Assembly (NCBI GenBank): GCA_010405405.1
Contig: MU004235.1
Location: forward strand, 1,068,538 to 1,132,537
DNA length: 64,000 bases
Direction: 5' to 3'
Source of the DNA: Microthyrium microscopicum
Taxonomy: Eukaryota; Ascomycota; Dothideomycetes; Microthyriales; Microthyriaceae
A model generated the notes under the pieces. It was not told where the DNA came from and ran no database searches. It saw only the letters and a program-made list of their open reading frames with translations. Both the position numbers and the translations under genes were made by a program. Below, in pieces: positions 12,733 through 23,367 of the stretch (position 1 is the stretch's first letter; every line of letters starts with the position of its first letter).

Positions 12733-13003
12733 AAGACTGTTTGCTGGATGAGGCGACACATGTGTATGATAACGTGGGAGGCATATGGTCTACTTTATTA
12801 AGATGTTCGTATTAGGTGGTACTTTCATTATATATGAGCCATTTCAAAAACTCCATCAAATGCTCATCACGTTCTGGCACGACCGCTTCAAGATATGCTT
12901 TATTTACAGATATTAACCTCCCATCAACATTTCAGATCTTGGTGCAGTTGCACCTTGCTAGCATTATTTGGACTGTGGTGGTTTTTGGATCATAATATTC
13001 TTC

Positions 13004-14791
13004 CTATTGGTAAGGCGGTGGCCCACCCGGATGCTGCTGATGCATCGTCGGTGTGTATCCATATTGCGGAGGCATCCCACCTGGGTATCCTGGCTGAGGA
13101 GGGTGGACTGGTGGTGCAGAACCATATCCATTGTAAGGAGGTTGCATGGGAGGCAGCGCATGATGCATTGGCGGAAGACCATGCTGCATGGGCGGAAGTC
13201 CCTGTTGCATTGGGGGAAGTCCCTGTTGCATATGTAATCCTTGTTGTATAGGCGGTAGTCCTTGATGAATTGGCAGAGATGCCATTGTCTGCTGATTCGT
13301 AAACTGCTGTGGGTGATGTGGTAGTCCTGCTTGGTAACCGTTTGGCGGTCCTGGAATTGGCGCTGAATATGGTGCGGGTGGAGGCATTTGATTACCATAT
13401 GGAGGGCTAGCTTGATTAGGTGGTGGGCTCAAGGGTGTCATGTTGGTGATGGTCTGAGCTGTAGCTGCTGCGGTGTTCTCGAGATGAATGGGCTTTGGCT
13501 GATCCAGATGATCGATTGATGCATCTGCAGAAGCTGCGTGTATGGGTTTAGGTGATAATGGGCTGGAAATAGGCTGGTGCGGTAAATTAGGACGCGATGC
13601 AAAGTTGACTGGCGGCGGAGCTTGGCTTGTATGATCCTGGCTGGGCAGTCCAAGAGGTGGTCCGGCAGGCTGTCCAGATGCTGGAAAAGCAGCTCCAGTC
13701 GGTTGGCCTGCAGGTGCGCTGCTAGATTTCAAGTCGGCGGGAAGCTCGGCTGGAAGTTCTATTGGCATGTCCGCAGGGAGCTCCGCTATGAAGGTATTGT
13801 GCTCCGTTTTCTGTGGTTCCGGAACCGACATCGGAGGAGTTGGAGGTACAGCAGTATTCAATGACGAAGAAGCGGTTGTTGGATATCCCGCAGACTGGGT
13901 AGTCGCCGGCGAAGGAGTTGGGTAGGATGTTTGATGCTCTGCTAATGGTTGAGTCGCGAGCGGCTTTCGCATTGGACTCATTGTATTTGGAAAAGCTTGG
14001 CCAGGAGTTGTAGACGTAGGCTGATTTGTTGCTCCCATAATCTTGTGCATGTCCAGTCCACTTGAAGCTGCTAGCCAGGATGGAGTTTGCGGAGAAGTAT
14101 TATGGAGGCCCATTGCCGTATGCCCAAGTACCCCATTCTCTTGACCCATCCCTTGGACTGGCGGGCTTGCTATTAGGGGAGCCGAGTAGTTCCCTGGTGT
14201 AGGGTTATGGGCAGCCATTCCAGGTGTACCTATTTGAGAAGGAGGAGGGAGTACAGGTGCCGCATGTGCTGGTGTTGCAGGACTCGCAGACCATGCCAAG
14301 GGACTGACTGGTGGTTGTGGAGCAGACGACGCGTCCCAATGTGCAAATTGCGGGGAAGACTGTTGATAAGGAGCCGTCGGAGGAGTATATGTTTGAGGAG
14401 CGCTATTAACGGGCGTTGGAGAAGAGAGCCCGCTCATGGGAGACGGAGCACTCTGGTATGGACTAGGAGGAGGATGGCCAGACTGGGCATGGTAGGCTGG
14501 ACTTGCATATGGATTTGGTGGTGCTACGGGCGCATAAGGAGAGGGAAGTTGTGGTTGCGAAAGGCTCTGGTGGTACTGAGGTTGTTGACCGGGCTGTTGG
14601 TTTTGAAATGGAGCATCTATGGGTTGTCCATACTGTGGTTGTCCCTGAGGTTGTACTTGTTGTTGCTGCTGTTGCTGGGTCCCAGGCGCGCCCGGTTTCT
14701 GGTACTCGTTCTTCGCGGCTTCAAAAACAGCCTTTCCAATATTAGACGCTTTGTTGGCAAAAGTTCCAGCCTTCTTGGTGAAGCGATCCAT
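13004..14791 (-). CDS. Pro/Gln-rich low-complexity protein, function unknown
   Basis: A single open frame of 595 residues with no stop over 1.8 kb. The N-terminus (MDRFTKKAGTFANKASNIG) is a short amphipathic, basic stretch followed by GKAVFEAAKNEYQKPG. The rest is almost entirely Pro, Gln, Ser, Ala and Gly, with a poly-Gln run near residue 45 and PAELPADMPIELPAELPADL-like repeats in the middle. A tandem GLPPMQQ/GLPPMQH repeat lies near the C-terminus (about 13140-13270), and the protein ends GGPPPYQ. No catalytic domain or membrane segment is visible. The ATG at 14791 is chosen over an upstream non-ATG extension. It is divergent from rmt2, with 347 bases between. Low-complexity proteins of this kind are often membrane-coat or RNA-granule associated, but nothing in the sequence decides that. 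Confidence 0.75.
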   Translation of the reverse strand: MDRFTKKAGTFANKASNIGKAVFEAAKNEYQKPGAPGTQQQQQQQVQPQGQPQYGQPIDAPFQNQQPGQQPQYHQSLSQPQLPSPYAPVAPPNPYASPAYHAQSGHPPPSPYQSAPSPMSGLSSPTPVNSAPQTYTPPTAPYQQSSPQFAHWDASSAPQPPVSPLAWSASPATPAHAAPVLPPPSQIGTPGMAAHNPTPGNYSAPLIASPPVQGMGQENGVLGHTAMGLHNTSPQTPSWLAASSGLDMHKIMGATNQPTSTTPGQAFPNTMSPMRKPLATQPLAEHQTSYPTPSPATTQSAGYPTTASSSLNTAVPPTPPMSVPEPQKTEHNTFIAELPADMPIELPAELPADLKSSSAPAGQPTGAAFPASGQPAGPPLGLPSQDHTSQAPPPVNFASRPNLPHQPISSPLSPKPIHAASADASIDHLDQPKPIHLENTAAATAQTITNMTPLSPPPNQASPPYGNQMPPPAPYSAPIPGPPNGYQAGLPHHPQQFTNQQTMASLPIHQGLPPIQQGLHMQQGLPPMQQGLPPMQHGLPPMHHALPPMQPPYNGYGSAPPVHPPQPGYPGGMPPQYGYTPTMHQQHPGGPPPYQ

Positions 14792-15138
14792 GATGTAGAC
14801 GGCAGTACTTCTCAGCAATTATATCATGAGAAAGACTTTGGAGATTCGAGTCCGGCACAAGAGGCATGAAGTTTCCAGGACACAAAGGAGAGGAGAATTT
14901 GCAGGAGGCCGACGTTGGGCCCAGATTTGGATCTCGTCTGAAGTTGGACTGGACTGAACTCGTGGAGGCTGAGTCTGGAAACAATGAGCGCCACTTGTAC
15001 CTGCCTAATCCAACCAAACACCAACCCAAAAAAAATATTATATATTCCGAATTCGACTCAACTGGCAAAACATAGACACAATTTCAAATTGCGTTGAGCA
15101 TTTCCACCATAGCTGATATTGCGCTCACCACGCCCGCC
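14792..15138. promoter_or_regulatory. Shared upstream region of the Pro/Gln-rich gene and rmt2
   Basis: Head-to-head intergenic region. A TATATA-like AT block lies about 90 bases before the rmt2 start. Nothing else was recognised. Confidence 0.5.
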
Positions 15139-16407
15139 ATGGCCGAAACCAAAGTCGAAGCCTCAGACGCAGACATCCTCCTCGCCCAACGTCTCCTCTC
15201 CGCGTCCGCACGCCACGACATTCCCGTCCTCTCCATCCTTCTCAAAGACGCCTCTGCAAACGTGCGTGACCCAGCGACCGGCACATCCCCTCTCCACGCC
15301 GCAATCGAAGCCTGCGCCGAAAACAAATCCCTCGAACCCAGCGCAGTCAAAACCGTCCACCTCCTCCTCGAAAACGGCGCCATTTGGAACGATTTGAACA
15401 AAAAAGACGAAACACCCGGTTGCATCGCTCTTCGCCTAGGTCTAAAAGATGTCTACGACGAGATGGTCATGGCTGGTGTGCGTGCGGAATTACTCTTTGG
15501 ACGGATGAGTGCTCTCGGTTTGCAAGATGAGTCTGACGAAGAGACTACGGAGGGTGCAGAGGGCGAGGAGGCGGATGCAAAGCCAAAGACGTTGGCGGGG
15601 GATAATAACGTTTATCTGGCATCTACTCTTCGCTTCAACCCAACTATCATCCTAGACGAAGAAGATAATGCTGTAATGATGCAATGGGAGGACGCGATAA
15701 TGGCTCGCCATGCCGAAACACTGCTCCCGAACCCACCTGGTTTACGCATCATGAATGTTGGTCATGGCATGGGGATCGTTGATCGCGCCATCCAAGCAAG
15801 AAGTCCAGACGAGCATCATATCATTGAAGCGCATCCGCAAGTGTTGGCGCGTTTAAAGGAGCAAGGCTGGCATGAGAAGAAGGGCGTGACGGTACATGAA
15901 GGCCGTTGGCAGGATGTGTTACCAAAGTTGATGGAGAAGGGTGTGGTTCTGGATGCGATATACTACGACACGTTTGCCGAGGACTATGCGGCATTCAAGG
16001 AGTTTACTGACGGGATTATTCCGATACTGGATGAGGAGGGGAGATTTGGGTGGTATAATGGGCTGGGTGCGGATCGGCAGATTGTTTATGATGTTATGAC
16101 CAAGGTGAGTATTGCGTGTTTTGGGTTTGAAGGGAAGCTGACGGTGTGTTTAGGTTGCTGAGATGGATTTGTATGATGCTGGATTTGATACCAAGTGGGA
16201 GGACATTGGTAAGTTGAAATACATGCTGAGGTTGAGAGGAATACTGACGATAGGCAGCTGTTCCAGCAGATTTACACGGATCTGATCAATGGAACGGTAC
16301 TCGACGACCATACTGGCAAATCGACACCTATAGACTGCCTGTGGTATGTATCAACCCCGGATCCCAACGCGATATGCTAACCATATCAGAATACCTTTAT
16401 CCGTTGA
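15139..16407 (+). CDS. rmt2: Protein arginine N-methyltransferase 2 (Rmt2)
   Basis: SAM-dependent enzyme that methylates the delta nitrogen of arginine, in yeast on ribosomal protein L12. Four exons (15139-16104, 16154-16208, 16258-16343, 16390-16407) close in frame to 374 residues. The N-terminal ~150 residues hold ankyrin-like repeats (GTSPLHAAIEAC, VHLLLENGAIWNDLNKKDET). An acidic linker follows, then the GAMT-like methyltransferase core: RIMNVGHGMGIVDRAIQ (motif I), HHIIEAHPQVLARLK (post I, acidic residue) and DAIYYDTFAEDY (motif II). The C-terminus QIDTYRLPVNTFIR fits the family. The last exon is only 18 bases. The start is the ATG in GCCATGG context; upstream in-frame codons have no ATG. 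Introns are 46-49 bases. Confidence 0.94.
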
Positions 16408-16874
16408 GGACTGAAGCAAAAGTTCAAATGAGTTTACGAATCGAAAGCATTACGCCAATAGAACATATACCCAGGACGAGGAATAGAGTCTGGTTTCAGA
16501 ACAGTCAGAATCAATGACATTAAGTTTGATGACCTGAAAGATCTGATGAACTAATCCTGCAGTTGACCAATGCCACATATAGAAAGATGATATAATACAC
16601 ATGCCAGTCTCGCTGATGCGCTATCAACAACGGCGCAACCATCCAATTAGTGCCGATTCCAAACGCCAAAAATGCAGAGAGGTGAGAGTGGTTTGTTCTT
16701 CACTTCGAGCCCAATCTCTGGCCCGATGCAAATGCTGGTATCGTACAAATCGCAAAATAGAGAAAGCCCGTCCATCTCGGACTGTGCTCGGGGCGCTCAC
16801 TTTTATACCAAAATCTTGAACGCCGAGAGCCATGCAACAACAACACACACAACAGAATCGACCTGTTAGTCAGC
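16408..16874. other. Convergent 3' flanks of rmt2 and the GGCT-like gene
   Basis: Both neighbours end here. No supported gene. A CA-rich simple stretch lies near 16835-16850. Confidence 0.5.
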
Positions 16875-17884
16875 TTACCAGCGTGAGCTCAGCGCCCGTC
16901 GGCGTGGCGGACTTTTCTGACCGTCAGATCCTTTCGCACCTGCAGAGCTTGGCACTTCTGACTGAAGAAACGACTGAAGCGACTCTTTGCTGACAACCGT
17001 GTTTGTCTCTTCTTTGATGGAAATAGCAGCAAGGCGATCCTCAAGCTTCTCCACCACCTTCTTGATATCGAGTCCACTATCCATCCAACCTTGGATAGTC
17101 TCTTCCACGGCACTAGTCTCCACAGCTGGGACAAATGGGCGAACACACTTGTTGATGTAGCCTTCTGGAATGCCCTCTCCAAGAGCATCAATGATACCTT
17201 GGTTCATTTTGTACGAGTATGCGCGGAAGATGGTATCGGGGGAAGGAGTAACGTGGGTACGGTCGCAGTAGAACATGACGCGGACGCGCTTTCCGCGGCG
17301 CAGAATGTCGAGCTTGCCGGTTTGACCTTCCTTGCGCTGCCAGAGCTCGATTTCGGCTTCTTCTTTGACGTAGCAGTTTGGTACATCATCGAAGCGGTCC
17401 TGACTGGTTAGTATGTCTCATCCTGCCTGGAGAAGAAGTACTACTTACCATGTTGTTGACGTCCTCGTCAGTGAGCTCGTATACCATGCCGTAGGTGCGC
17501 TGGTTACTATCCGGTCGCAAGTCCTGGGAATGGTGGTCGCCAATGAGTGGGCCGAGCCATCTGGAGATATCGTCGTCGAGTTCTGGAGCTTTGGGTAGCT
17601 GGACTACGTTGGCATATCCCTTCTCGTTGATTTGCCATGACCAGTGTCTAAGACGGCCAATACCTGAGGTCCGGTGTTAGTCGCGAAGCTTCCCATCATT
17701 CCTTCTGCTTCAAGCAAGACTTACCGACGAATCTCGCATTTGGGCAGCGGATGGCGACTTGATGCTGCCATAAATTGGAGCCGTACCCAAAGTAGAGAGT
17801 TCCTGCGAAGCGAGGCGCAGGCGACGGACTCCGTGATGCGGAGCCGCGCAGGTCTTCGGGCAAGCTGAGATGTGGTATGGACAT
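16875..17884 (-). CDS. Gamma-glutamylcyclotransferase-like protein
   Basis: Members of this fold release 5-oxoproline from gamma-glutamyl peptides and act in glutathione turnover in the cytosol. Three exons (17884-17725, 17663-17449, 17399-16875) give 299 residues. The domain opens with GTLYFGYGSNLWQHQ (the YGSN substrate loop, about residue 31). It continues with RTYGMVYELTDEDVNNMDRF and an FRAYSYKMNQGIIDALGEGI segment. The C-terminal ~100 residues are helical and charged, with a basic PPRRRALSSRW end. At the place where family members usually have a catalytic Glu (pattern D..EGV) this protein reads DRFDDVP, so the acid may be Asp; see findings. A GTAAGC donor directly at the stop codon leaves open that the last intron is unrecognised and the C-terminus longer. 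Confidence 0.85.
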
Positions 17885-18890
17885 GTTTGTATAGCTGTTC
17901 TTGAACGTTGAAGGTAGTAGTAGTTGATGAAATAGCTGTATAGAAAGCGTCAGGTAAGTTTGTTGATGGAAGAAGATGAAGAAAGAAGGTGTGTCAGATT
18001 AAGAGGCAAAGGAAAAGGCAACGTAGAAAAAAAGTTGGAAAGTCCGAATTGGTGAAGCAACAAAACCGAGCGCCAGAAAAGGGAGGAAGGCTGCACAAGG
18101 TTAAGGACAGAGCAGTAATTGGTCACTGCTTGCTTTCATTCAGTCGTGTTGCTGCTCTGATTGGACATGATCCCTGTCAATTAGAGAGCTCGGGGCTCCA
18201 GCCTCGCTCTCAGCCTCGCCGCTTCCATTCTGTGAGCCTGAGCCTGATCCCTTGGCTCCTCAAAAGGAATATAAGCTGACTTAGCTCGACTATCATTGCC
18301 AAATATATTTCTCTTTACTTCCTTTGTTCATAAAAAGCTTGAAGAGTACCATTAAACTCAACAGTTCCGGAGGTTTGGTTGAATTTGTCACAAACAGCAC
18401 ACTGATGTTTGAAATCCAGTCACACGCCCAGCGCTATTACCACTCCTTCAGACAGCCTCGGTGATCGTCAACTCGTCCACAAAAATAACTGGAATGATTT
18501 GTTCGAGTCATCGAGTATAATATCTGCCATTCGTGAAACTTTATTATCGAGCGCTTAAAATACTATAGCATAGGCCGAAACCTCGAAGTATTGTCTTATG
18601 CTAGCTACTTATGAATACCAAGGTTCTTTTCTTAACAAGCAACAAGACCATCATCGTTGACAGGGCGTAACTTTGTCTTATCCACTCGGTAAGTTTCAGC
18701 GTATCACCATGTTACGGGTTACGTGTTCCAAATCTGTGGATTCATTTTTGAGGCTGAGTAAATCAGGGCGAAATCATAAGTTGCACCTTTTCTATCAAAG
18801 ACGGGACATTTCAGCATCATGATACCACTATGATATTTGTGGGGCCGCTTCTCATTACAAAGAGTAATGATAGTACTTCATTGCTTCTCT
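17885..18890. other. 1 kb intergenic region, no gene recognised
   Basis: Upstream flank of the GGCT-like gene and downstream flank of the ubiquitin-like gene. A 96-codon open frame (17989-18279 plus) is basic and shows no family feature. Confidence 0.5.
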
Positions 18891-19262
18891 TTATCCACTT
18901 ATCGACAAGATCATAGTGAGCTTGGAGCCCTCCTTGAGCCCGTAGTCTTCCGCTGTCTTGTCATGCTCCATAGGCTGTCCTTTCAGAATGAGGGTTTGCT
19001 GATATAGGGGAGTGTTGTTCGTCTTCTCATACAACTGCTTGATTTGCAGTACGGTAAAGTTGGGCTCGATGTTGAAATCGAACTCTTCTTCCAATACAAG
19101 GCGCTGGCTGTTGCAATTCGTTAGATTGATTTTACTCATATGTGTCGAAGGCTTACATTCTATACATTGTTAGTTTATTTTGATCTCGTTCATTTGGTGG
19201 AGAACAAGACAGGAAAACCATGTACCTGTAAAATGAGCGGGGAATACTTACTTGATGAGCAT
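18891..19262 (-). CDS. Small ubiquitin-like protein without C-terminal Gly-Gly
   Basis: A beta-grasp protein of 76 residues, exactly ubiquitin length. It opens MLIKIQRLVLEEEFDFNIEP and ends KLTMILSISG. The order of hydrophobic residues follows ubiquitin/Nedd8 (compare MLIKV...DIEP, then QTLILKGQPMEHDKTAEDYG for the Q..LI..G..L.D..T..DY stretch). The proposed structure is exon 19262-19252 (MLIK start), a 3-base exon 19157-19159, and exon 19107-18891. Both introns have strong signals: GTAAGT..ACTAACA..TAG and GTAAGC..CTAACGA..CAG. Skipping the 3-base exon keeps the frame and gives 75 residues. An ATG at 19139 lies in the second intron and would replace the first beta strand with unrelated residues, so it is not used. 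Without a di-Gly end it should not be conjugated and may act by docking. The exact role is unknown. Confidence 0.72.
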
Positions 19263-20043
19263 GATTGGTATAAGTATATGAATACTGTAGTTTGTACACA
19301 AGTTTTATGATGTTGAGAAGTTTGATTCAGTTGATATCTGATGAACTTGGCCTTATATATTCATTGCCTTCTAGGGTTGGTTGGTGGATCAGACCGCAGC
19401 AAATCCTACATCGACATATTCCGGATCCTTCATCAGGAAGTAGGATTCGATCTTCGGGCTGATATCTATTGACATACGTAGGGCATTGGACAAGTCAATA
19501 CCTGAACTTAGCCTCGTAGATTCATCTAGTGAGGATTATTTGATCTAGGTACGATGGGATTGTCTTCCGAGAACAGTAGGAGCTTCCAGCTGTGGTCACC
19601 TACTGCACTATACAATCGACTTTGTGGCTGAAGGTAGTATTAGGATCTAAGAAGTTCCGTGGACAACACCCAAGGCTGTGTGTGGGATGCGCGTGTTCAA
19701 CGAGGATGGGGCTCTAGTATCCATTCAGCCTTGTCTGGCAACCGGTGGACAATATAGCTGGTGTGCTCCCATCGAGTTCGATGGCTCCCACATGACATTC
19801 TTTATTTCCCATAAAGGGCGTTCATACTAGAACAGTTTATCGAACGCGATAAAAACATAGCATCACCCGGTTAGTAGCGTTCAAAGAAGCCATCAAAGTC
19901 GATGAGGGCATGCCAATTGTTCTGTCCATCGGTTGTCTGGCTTGCTATCAATCCTCTGAGAATCACATTGAACCAGCGCCCTGGTCAACCACTACTGTCA
20001 AAGCATGATCGAAAAGAGGGCATCAGATGCGAACAGAAATCTT
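19263..20043. other. Intergenic region, no gene recognised
   Basis: Upstream of the ubiquitin-like gene. No open frame with recognisable motifs was found. Confidence 0.45.
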
Positions 20044-21024
20044 TCACATTTGCGTACGCTTGATTGAAGGTTTCCAATCACACTCCAAGTTAAGAACGAT
20101 TTGACGATTGTGAGTAGGTTCGTTGTCTGCTCCTACATATGAATAACCCCTTCTAGTCCAGTTGCCTCCGATTCTTTGTTGTATTTCATGTCTCAAACTA
20201 GCTGGTGATGATCCATACTTTCTCAAGCCGTATGGGGATAATTTATGGCGATACAGAAGTTGACCTATCTCTTTGTGCTTGGTGATCAAAGCATAGTCTA
20301 CTGCGCTGAGTTCAGTACCAGTTTTTCAGAATATCAATATGTTTGGCTGTCAGAAGTTCCTTAACGACTGCAACATGTCGACCTTCGACTGCGTGAGAAA
20401 GTCCTGTCCTGCCGCGAGAATACATGTCATTGACAATAGATGAATCTGCTTTAAAAAGCATTACAACGCATTTATCATACCCGTTCTTGGCTGCGTATGA
20501 CAGTGCAGTTCGACCACCGCTGCACCTCAAGCCGAGCGAAGATCGATCCACTGCAATAAGTAGAGGGACGGTTCCGCCATACCCCTTTTCAGCTGCAGAG
20601 GACAATGCCGACCGTGAGAGGGTGACAACGATCGAACACAAGCCGGATTTGATACAAGAAGTTTAGCAACGATTTTATGGTGCCTATTCTCCGCTTCATA
20701 TGAGAGTGGTGTCCTGTTTTCCATAGATTTCGTCCAGCTTACACAGGCTGAATCTGTTGCAATTAGTCGTGTAGCGATAGCTATGTGTCCAGTTTGAGCT
20801 GCATGAGAAAGTGCTGTACGTTTTGCCTTATCCAAGATGTTGGCACGCGCGCCTATGGCGATGAGCCAGTCCAGAACTTGATCGCTTCCCCACTTGGATG
20901 CAGTTATCAGGAAAGTTTCGCCATTTTTGAACATGAGATTGACGCCTGCCATAGTCTCAAGCTTGAGTAGCAGGTCAACTGCTGGCAGAAAATTGGAATC
21001 TTGTAATGCTTTGCAAGATGACAT
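20044..21024 (-). pseudogene. Ankyrin-repeat protein gene broken by frame changes
   Basis: Several ankyrin repeats can be read in one direction but in three frames. The first frame has the units ETFLITASKWGSDQVLDWLI, RTALSHAAQTGHIAIATRLI and RTPLSYEAENRHHKIVAKLL. The register then shifts near 20620, after SNPACVRS, to a frame with RSALSSAAEKGYGG, RTALSYAAKNGYDK and RTGLSHAVEGRHVAVVKELL. It shifts again at an A-run near 20319 to a frame with ELSAVDYALITKHKEIGQLL and a C-terminal tail ending at 20044. No GT-AG intron explains either shift. It is a host gene in decay, or carries two sequencing or assembly indels. The candidate start ATG at 21024 lies only 39 bases behind the pex2 stop on the same strand, leaving almost no room for its own promoter. 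Confidence 0.7.
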
Positions 21025-21063
21025 ATATAGTGGATATACTACGCCTGTGAAATGCTTCAAGTA

Positions 21064-22705
21064 TTATGACTGCTGCCATGCGGATCCAAAATGATTATTT
21101 CTCCCCATTTCCGTATCATCATCGTCGTAATCGTCATCCGAGTTTTCTACCGAGCTGCCCGGTGTCACATCCTCCTCCGAATCGCCCAGAACCTCACTAG
21201 CACGAGCCCATTCGGCACTGTCATTGATATCAGGATGCATCATGGTTTCCACTTCCTCGTCCACCGTCTCAAGCTCGTCTTCCGTTGGCATAGGTTCCAG
21301 CTCGCGCATAGTCGTATCACTTGCGCCCGGAGTCAGCGGCGGTTCGCGTATATTGAATGCATCCCTGCTCTCCGGCTCGAAGAAGCCAACGGATTTGCCA
21401 TTGCTTGTGCCTGGTCGTGGCTGGACTTCTAGCACGTCTCCATTCCATGGTTTGCACTCTTTGACGATCTCGCCACAGCGTAGACATGTCCAGCCTTCGC
21501 CCTCCTCAGCCTCGATGCGTTGTGTGAGGCAAACAAAACAGTATATATCGCCACAAGGTATTGCTTCGTAAGGGTTGGTGATGTCGGTTTGTGCGCTTCC
21601 GACTACGCCGCCTCCTGCCATTGCTTCAATTGCTTCGCCTTCTCCGGTTGCGCCCACGGTGGGATTTAGATCGGAGTAGCAGATGGCACAAGTCCGTTCT
21701 GGTAGAAAGCCGAGTTCTCCACCTTTTTTATAGTCCTCGATATCTCCGTCTGTATTCCGCCCAAACATGCCTTTGACATAAACAACCATTTTTCTCCAGG
21801 ATCTGCCAATGATGCGTCGCCATCTTGATATGCCGACTAGAGGGAGTAGGAACAGTAAGAATTCGGTGAACGCGTGCCAAACGAGCTGCCTGTTAAGATA
21901 CTCGAATGATACCTCGCGAGTTGTATGGGCAGAGGCTGGGACAAGCCGTAGATGAAGTATCCGGTCCAATATAGTCCGATATCTTCCGTTGAAGAGAAAT
22001 GTGAGGAAAGAAGCGAGAGCTGTCATGCTGTGTAAAGTTGAAAGTGATCCTGTTATGCGGGAAAGCTTCCTTATCGATGGTGGTGGTGTTTCGTATCCAC
22101 CTTCTTGATCTAATAGATAATCTTCCCATTTTGTCCAGCCATATCGACCGAATACGGTAATGAGACCATAGACTGTTTTCTGCCAGGTTTTAGGTGGTGG
22201 CCGGGACAAGCTTTTATCTCGCGCATCGGTGTACCGGAGTCCTTGTAATGATGCGCCATAGGAGGCGTCGTGATCCCAGATGGACAACTTGAAGAGTATG
22301 GCGCGGAGGAGGAGGAGGATTTCGGCAGAGTAATCGGTTTGCAAATGAGTCTAGAGTACAATTTTAGTGCTGCTCATTCAATTTGGGTATATCAGAAAAG
22401 TGTACCCCGTGATATTTGAGAGCTTCCCCAACCTGACCTTTGAGCAGGTCGAGAAGCTCATCGTCAAGTAATTCGGCATCTACCTGGCCTACACGAAATG
22501 CCGGATGTGTCCCCTCGCGTCCTTTGATGTTGTCCCATAGTGAAAGACCCGCGTCGCTGATGCTTCGGAAGGGTAATGGTAAGCGCGATGTAGATATAGA
22601 TCGAGCGGCTTCTCGTTGTTGTATTCGAGCAATATTCCGGGCTTCAACTTGTTGGCGTCGCGCTGCTAAACGCGCCTGAGCAGCGGCGAAATCAGCAGCA
22701 GGCAT
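21064..22705 (-). CDS. pex2: Peroxisomal RING-finger E3 ligase subunit Pex2
   Basis: Pex2, with Pex10 and Pex12, forms the membrane ubiquitin ligase that recycles the import receptor Pex5. Two exons (22705-22406, 22350-21064; 55-base intron) give 528 residues. The N-terminal Pex2/Pex12 domain includes LLDDELLDLLKGQVGEAL, LLLLLRAILFKLSIWDHDAS and GRYGWTKWEDYLL. Hydrophobic membrane segments follow, around LHSMTALASFLTFLF and HAFTEFLLFLLPLVGI. The RING starts at RTCAICYSDL (about residue 330), continues with IPCGDIYCFVCLTQRIE and closes with WTCLRCGEIVKECKPW; a Gly-rich insert splits it. The C-terminal ~110 residues are acidic and probably disordered, with a run of Asp at the end. It is divergent from kap120. 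Confidence 0.94.
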
Positions 22706-23367
22706 GATAGAGTCCGCATCTGAAGGTTGAGGATGTCTGGCTGGTTGTGCTATTCTTGAAGGATATCAACCATCGCCTCCCATTAAGACCTCGGCTCCAG
22801 CTGCTGATGTTGGAGGCAGGAAAATGTGGTGGGACCCTAGCCCTATAAAATGTTAGGCATCATTTGCAATGAAGCCTTGTTGCCTGGTTGCAGATCACTG
22901 AATATCGAAACACGAGTTGATACCAACCAGATTCACACTGCTAGGTACCTAATGAGTTCGCGTGACAAAAGGCTGAGCTGTAAAGTACACTTGCTTGGAC
23001 TGGATGCTGGATACCCTTGCTTTAGCCAATAATTCTGTCCTGACTGTCAACTACCGAATCCAGGAACCACTCTCGCGGAACTCACTAACACTTCCACTCT
23101 CGCGGTACAAACTTCAGGCTGCTCACGACCCACATTTCGCTCTTTCACGTCCACGCCTACAATAGAAACACATACCTTTCTTATATTCTTGATCTCTCCC
23201 ATCTGCTAGAGAATTCTGATTGTGCTACCGGCCCATACATCTCCCAGAAAAGCATCCTCGTTGCGGTGTAGTGGTTCGCACTTGAAATCTTAGTGTATAC
23301 TACAATATACATGCCGCTCAACCTGCTCTGAACCCCGTTTCGTCAAACTGTAGCCCTTTTCTGAGCG
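22706..23367. promoter_or_regulatory. Divergent upstream region of pex2 and kap120
   Basis: 662 bases between the two start codons. No further gene and no clear named site were recognised. Confidence 0.45.

Noticed and set aside
19137-19139. ATG at 19139 as the start of the ubiquitin-like protein
   Set aside because: It would replace the first beta strand with unrelated residues and sits in a segment with donor, branch and acceptor signals.
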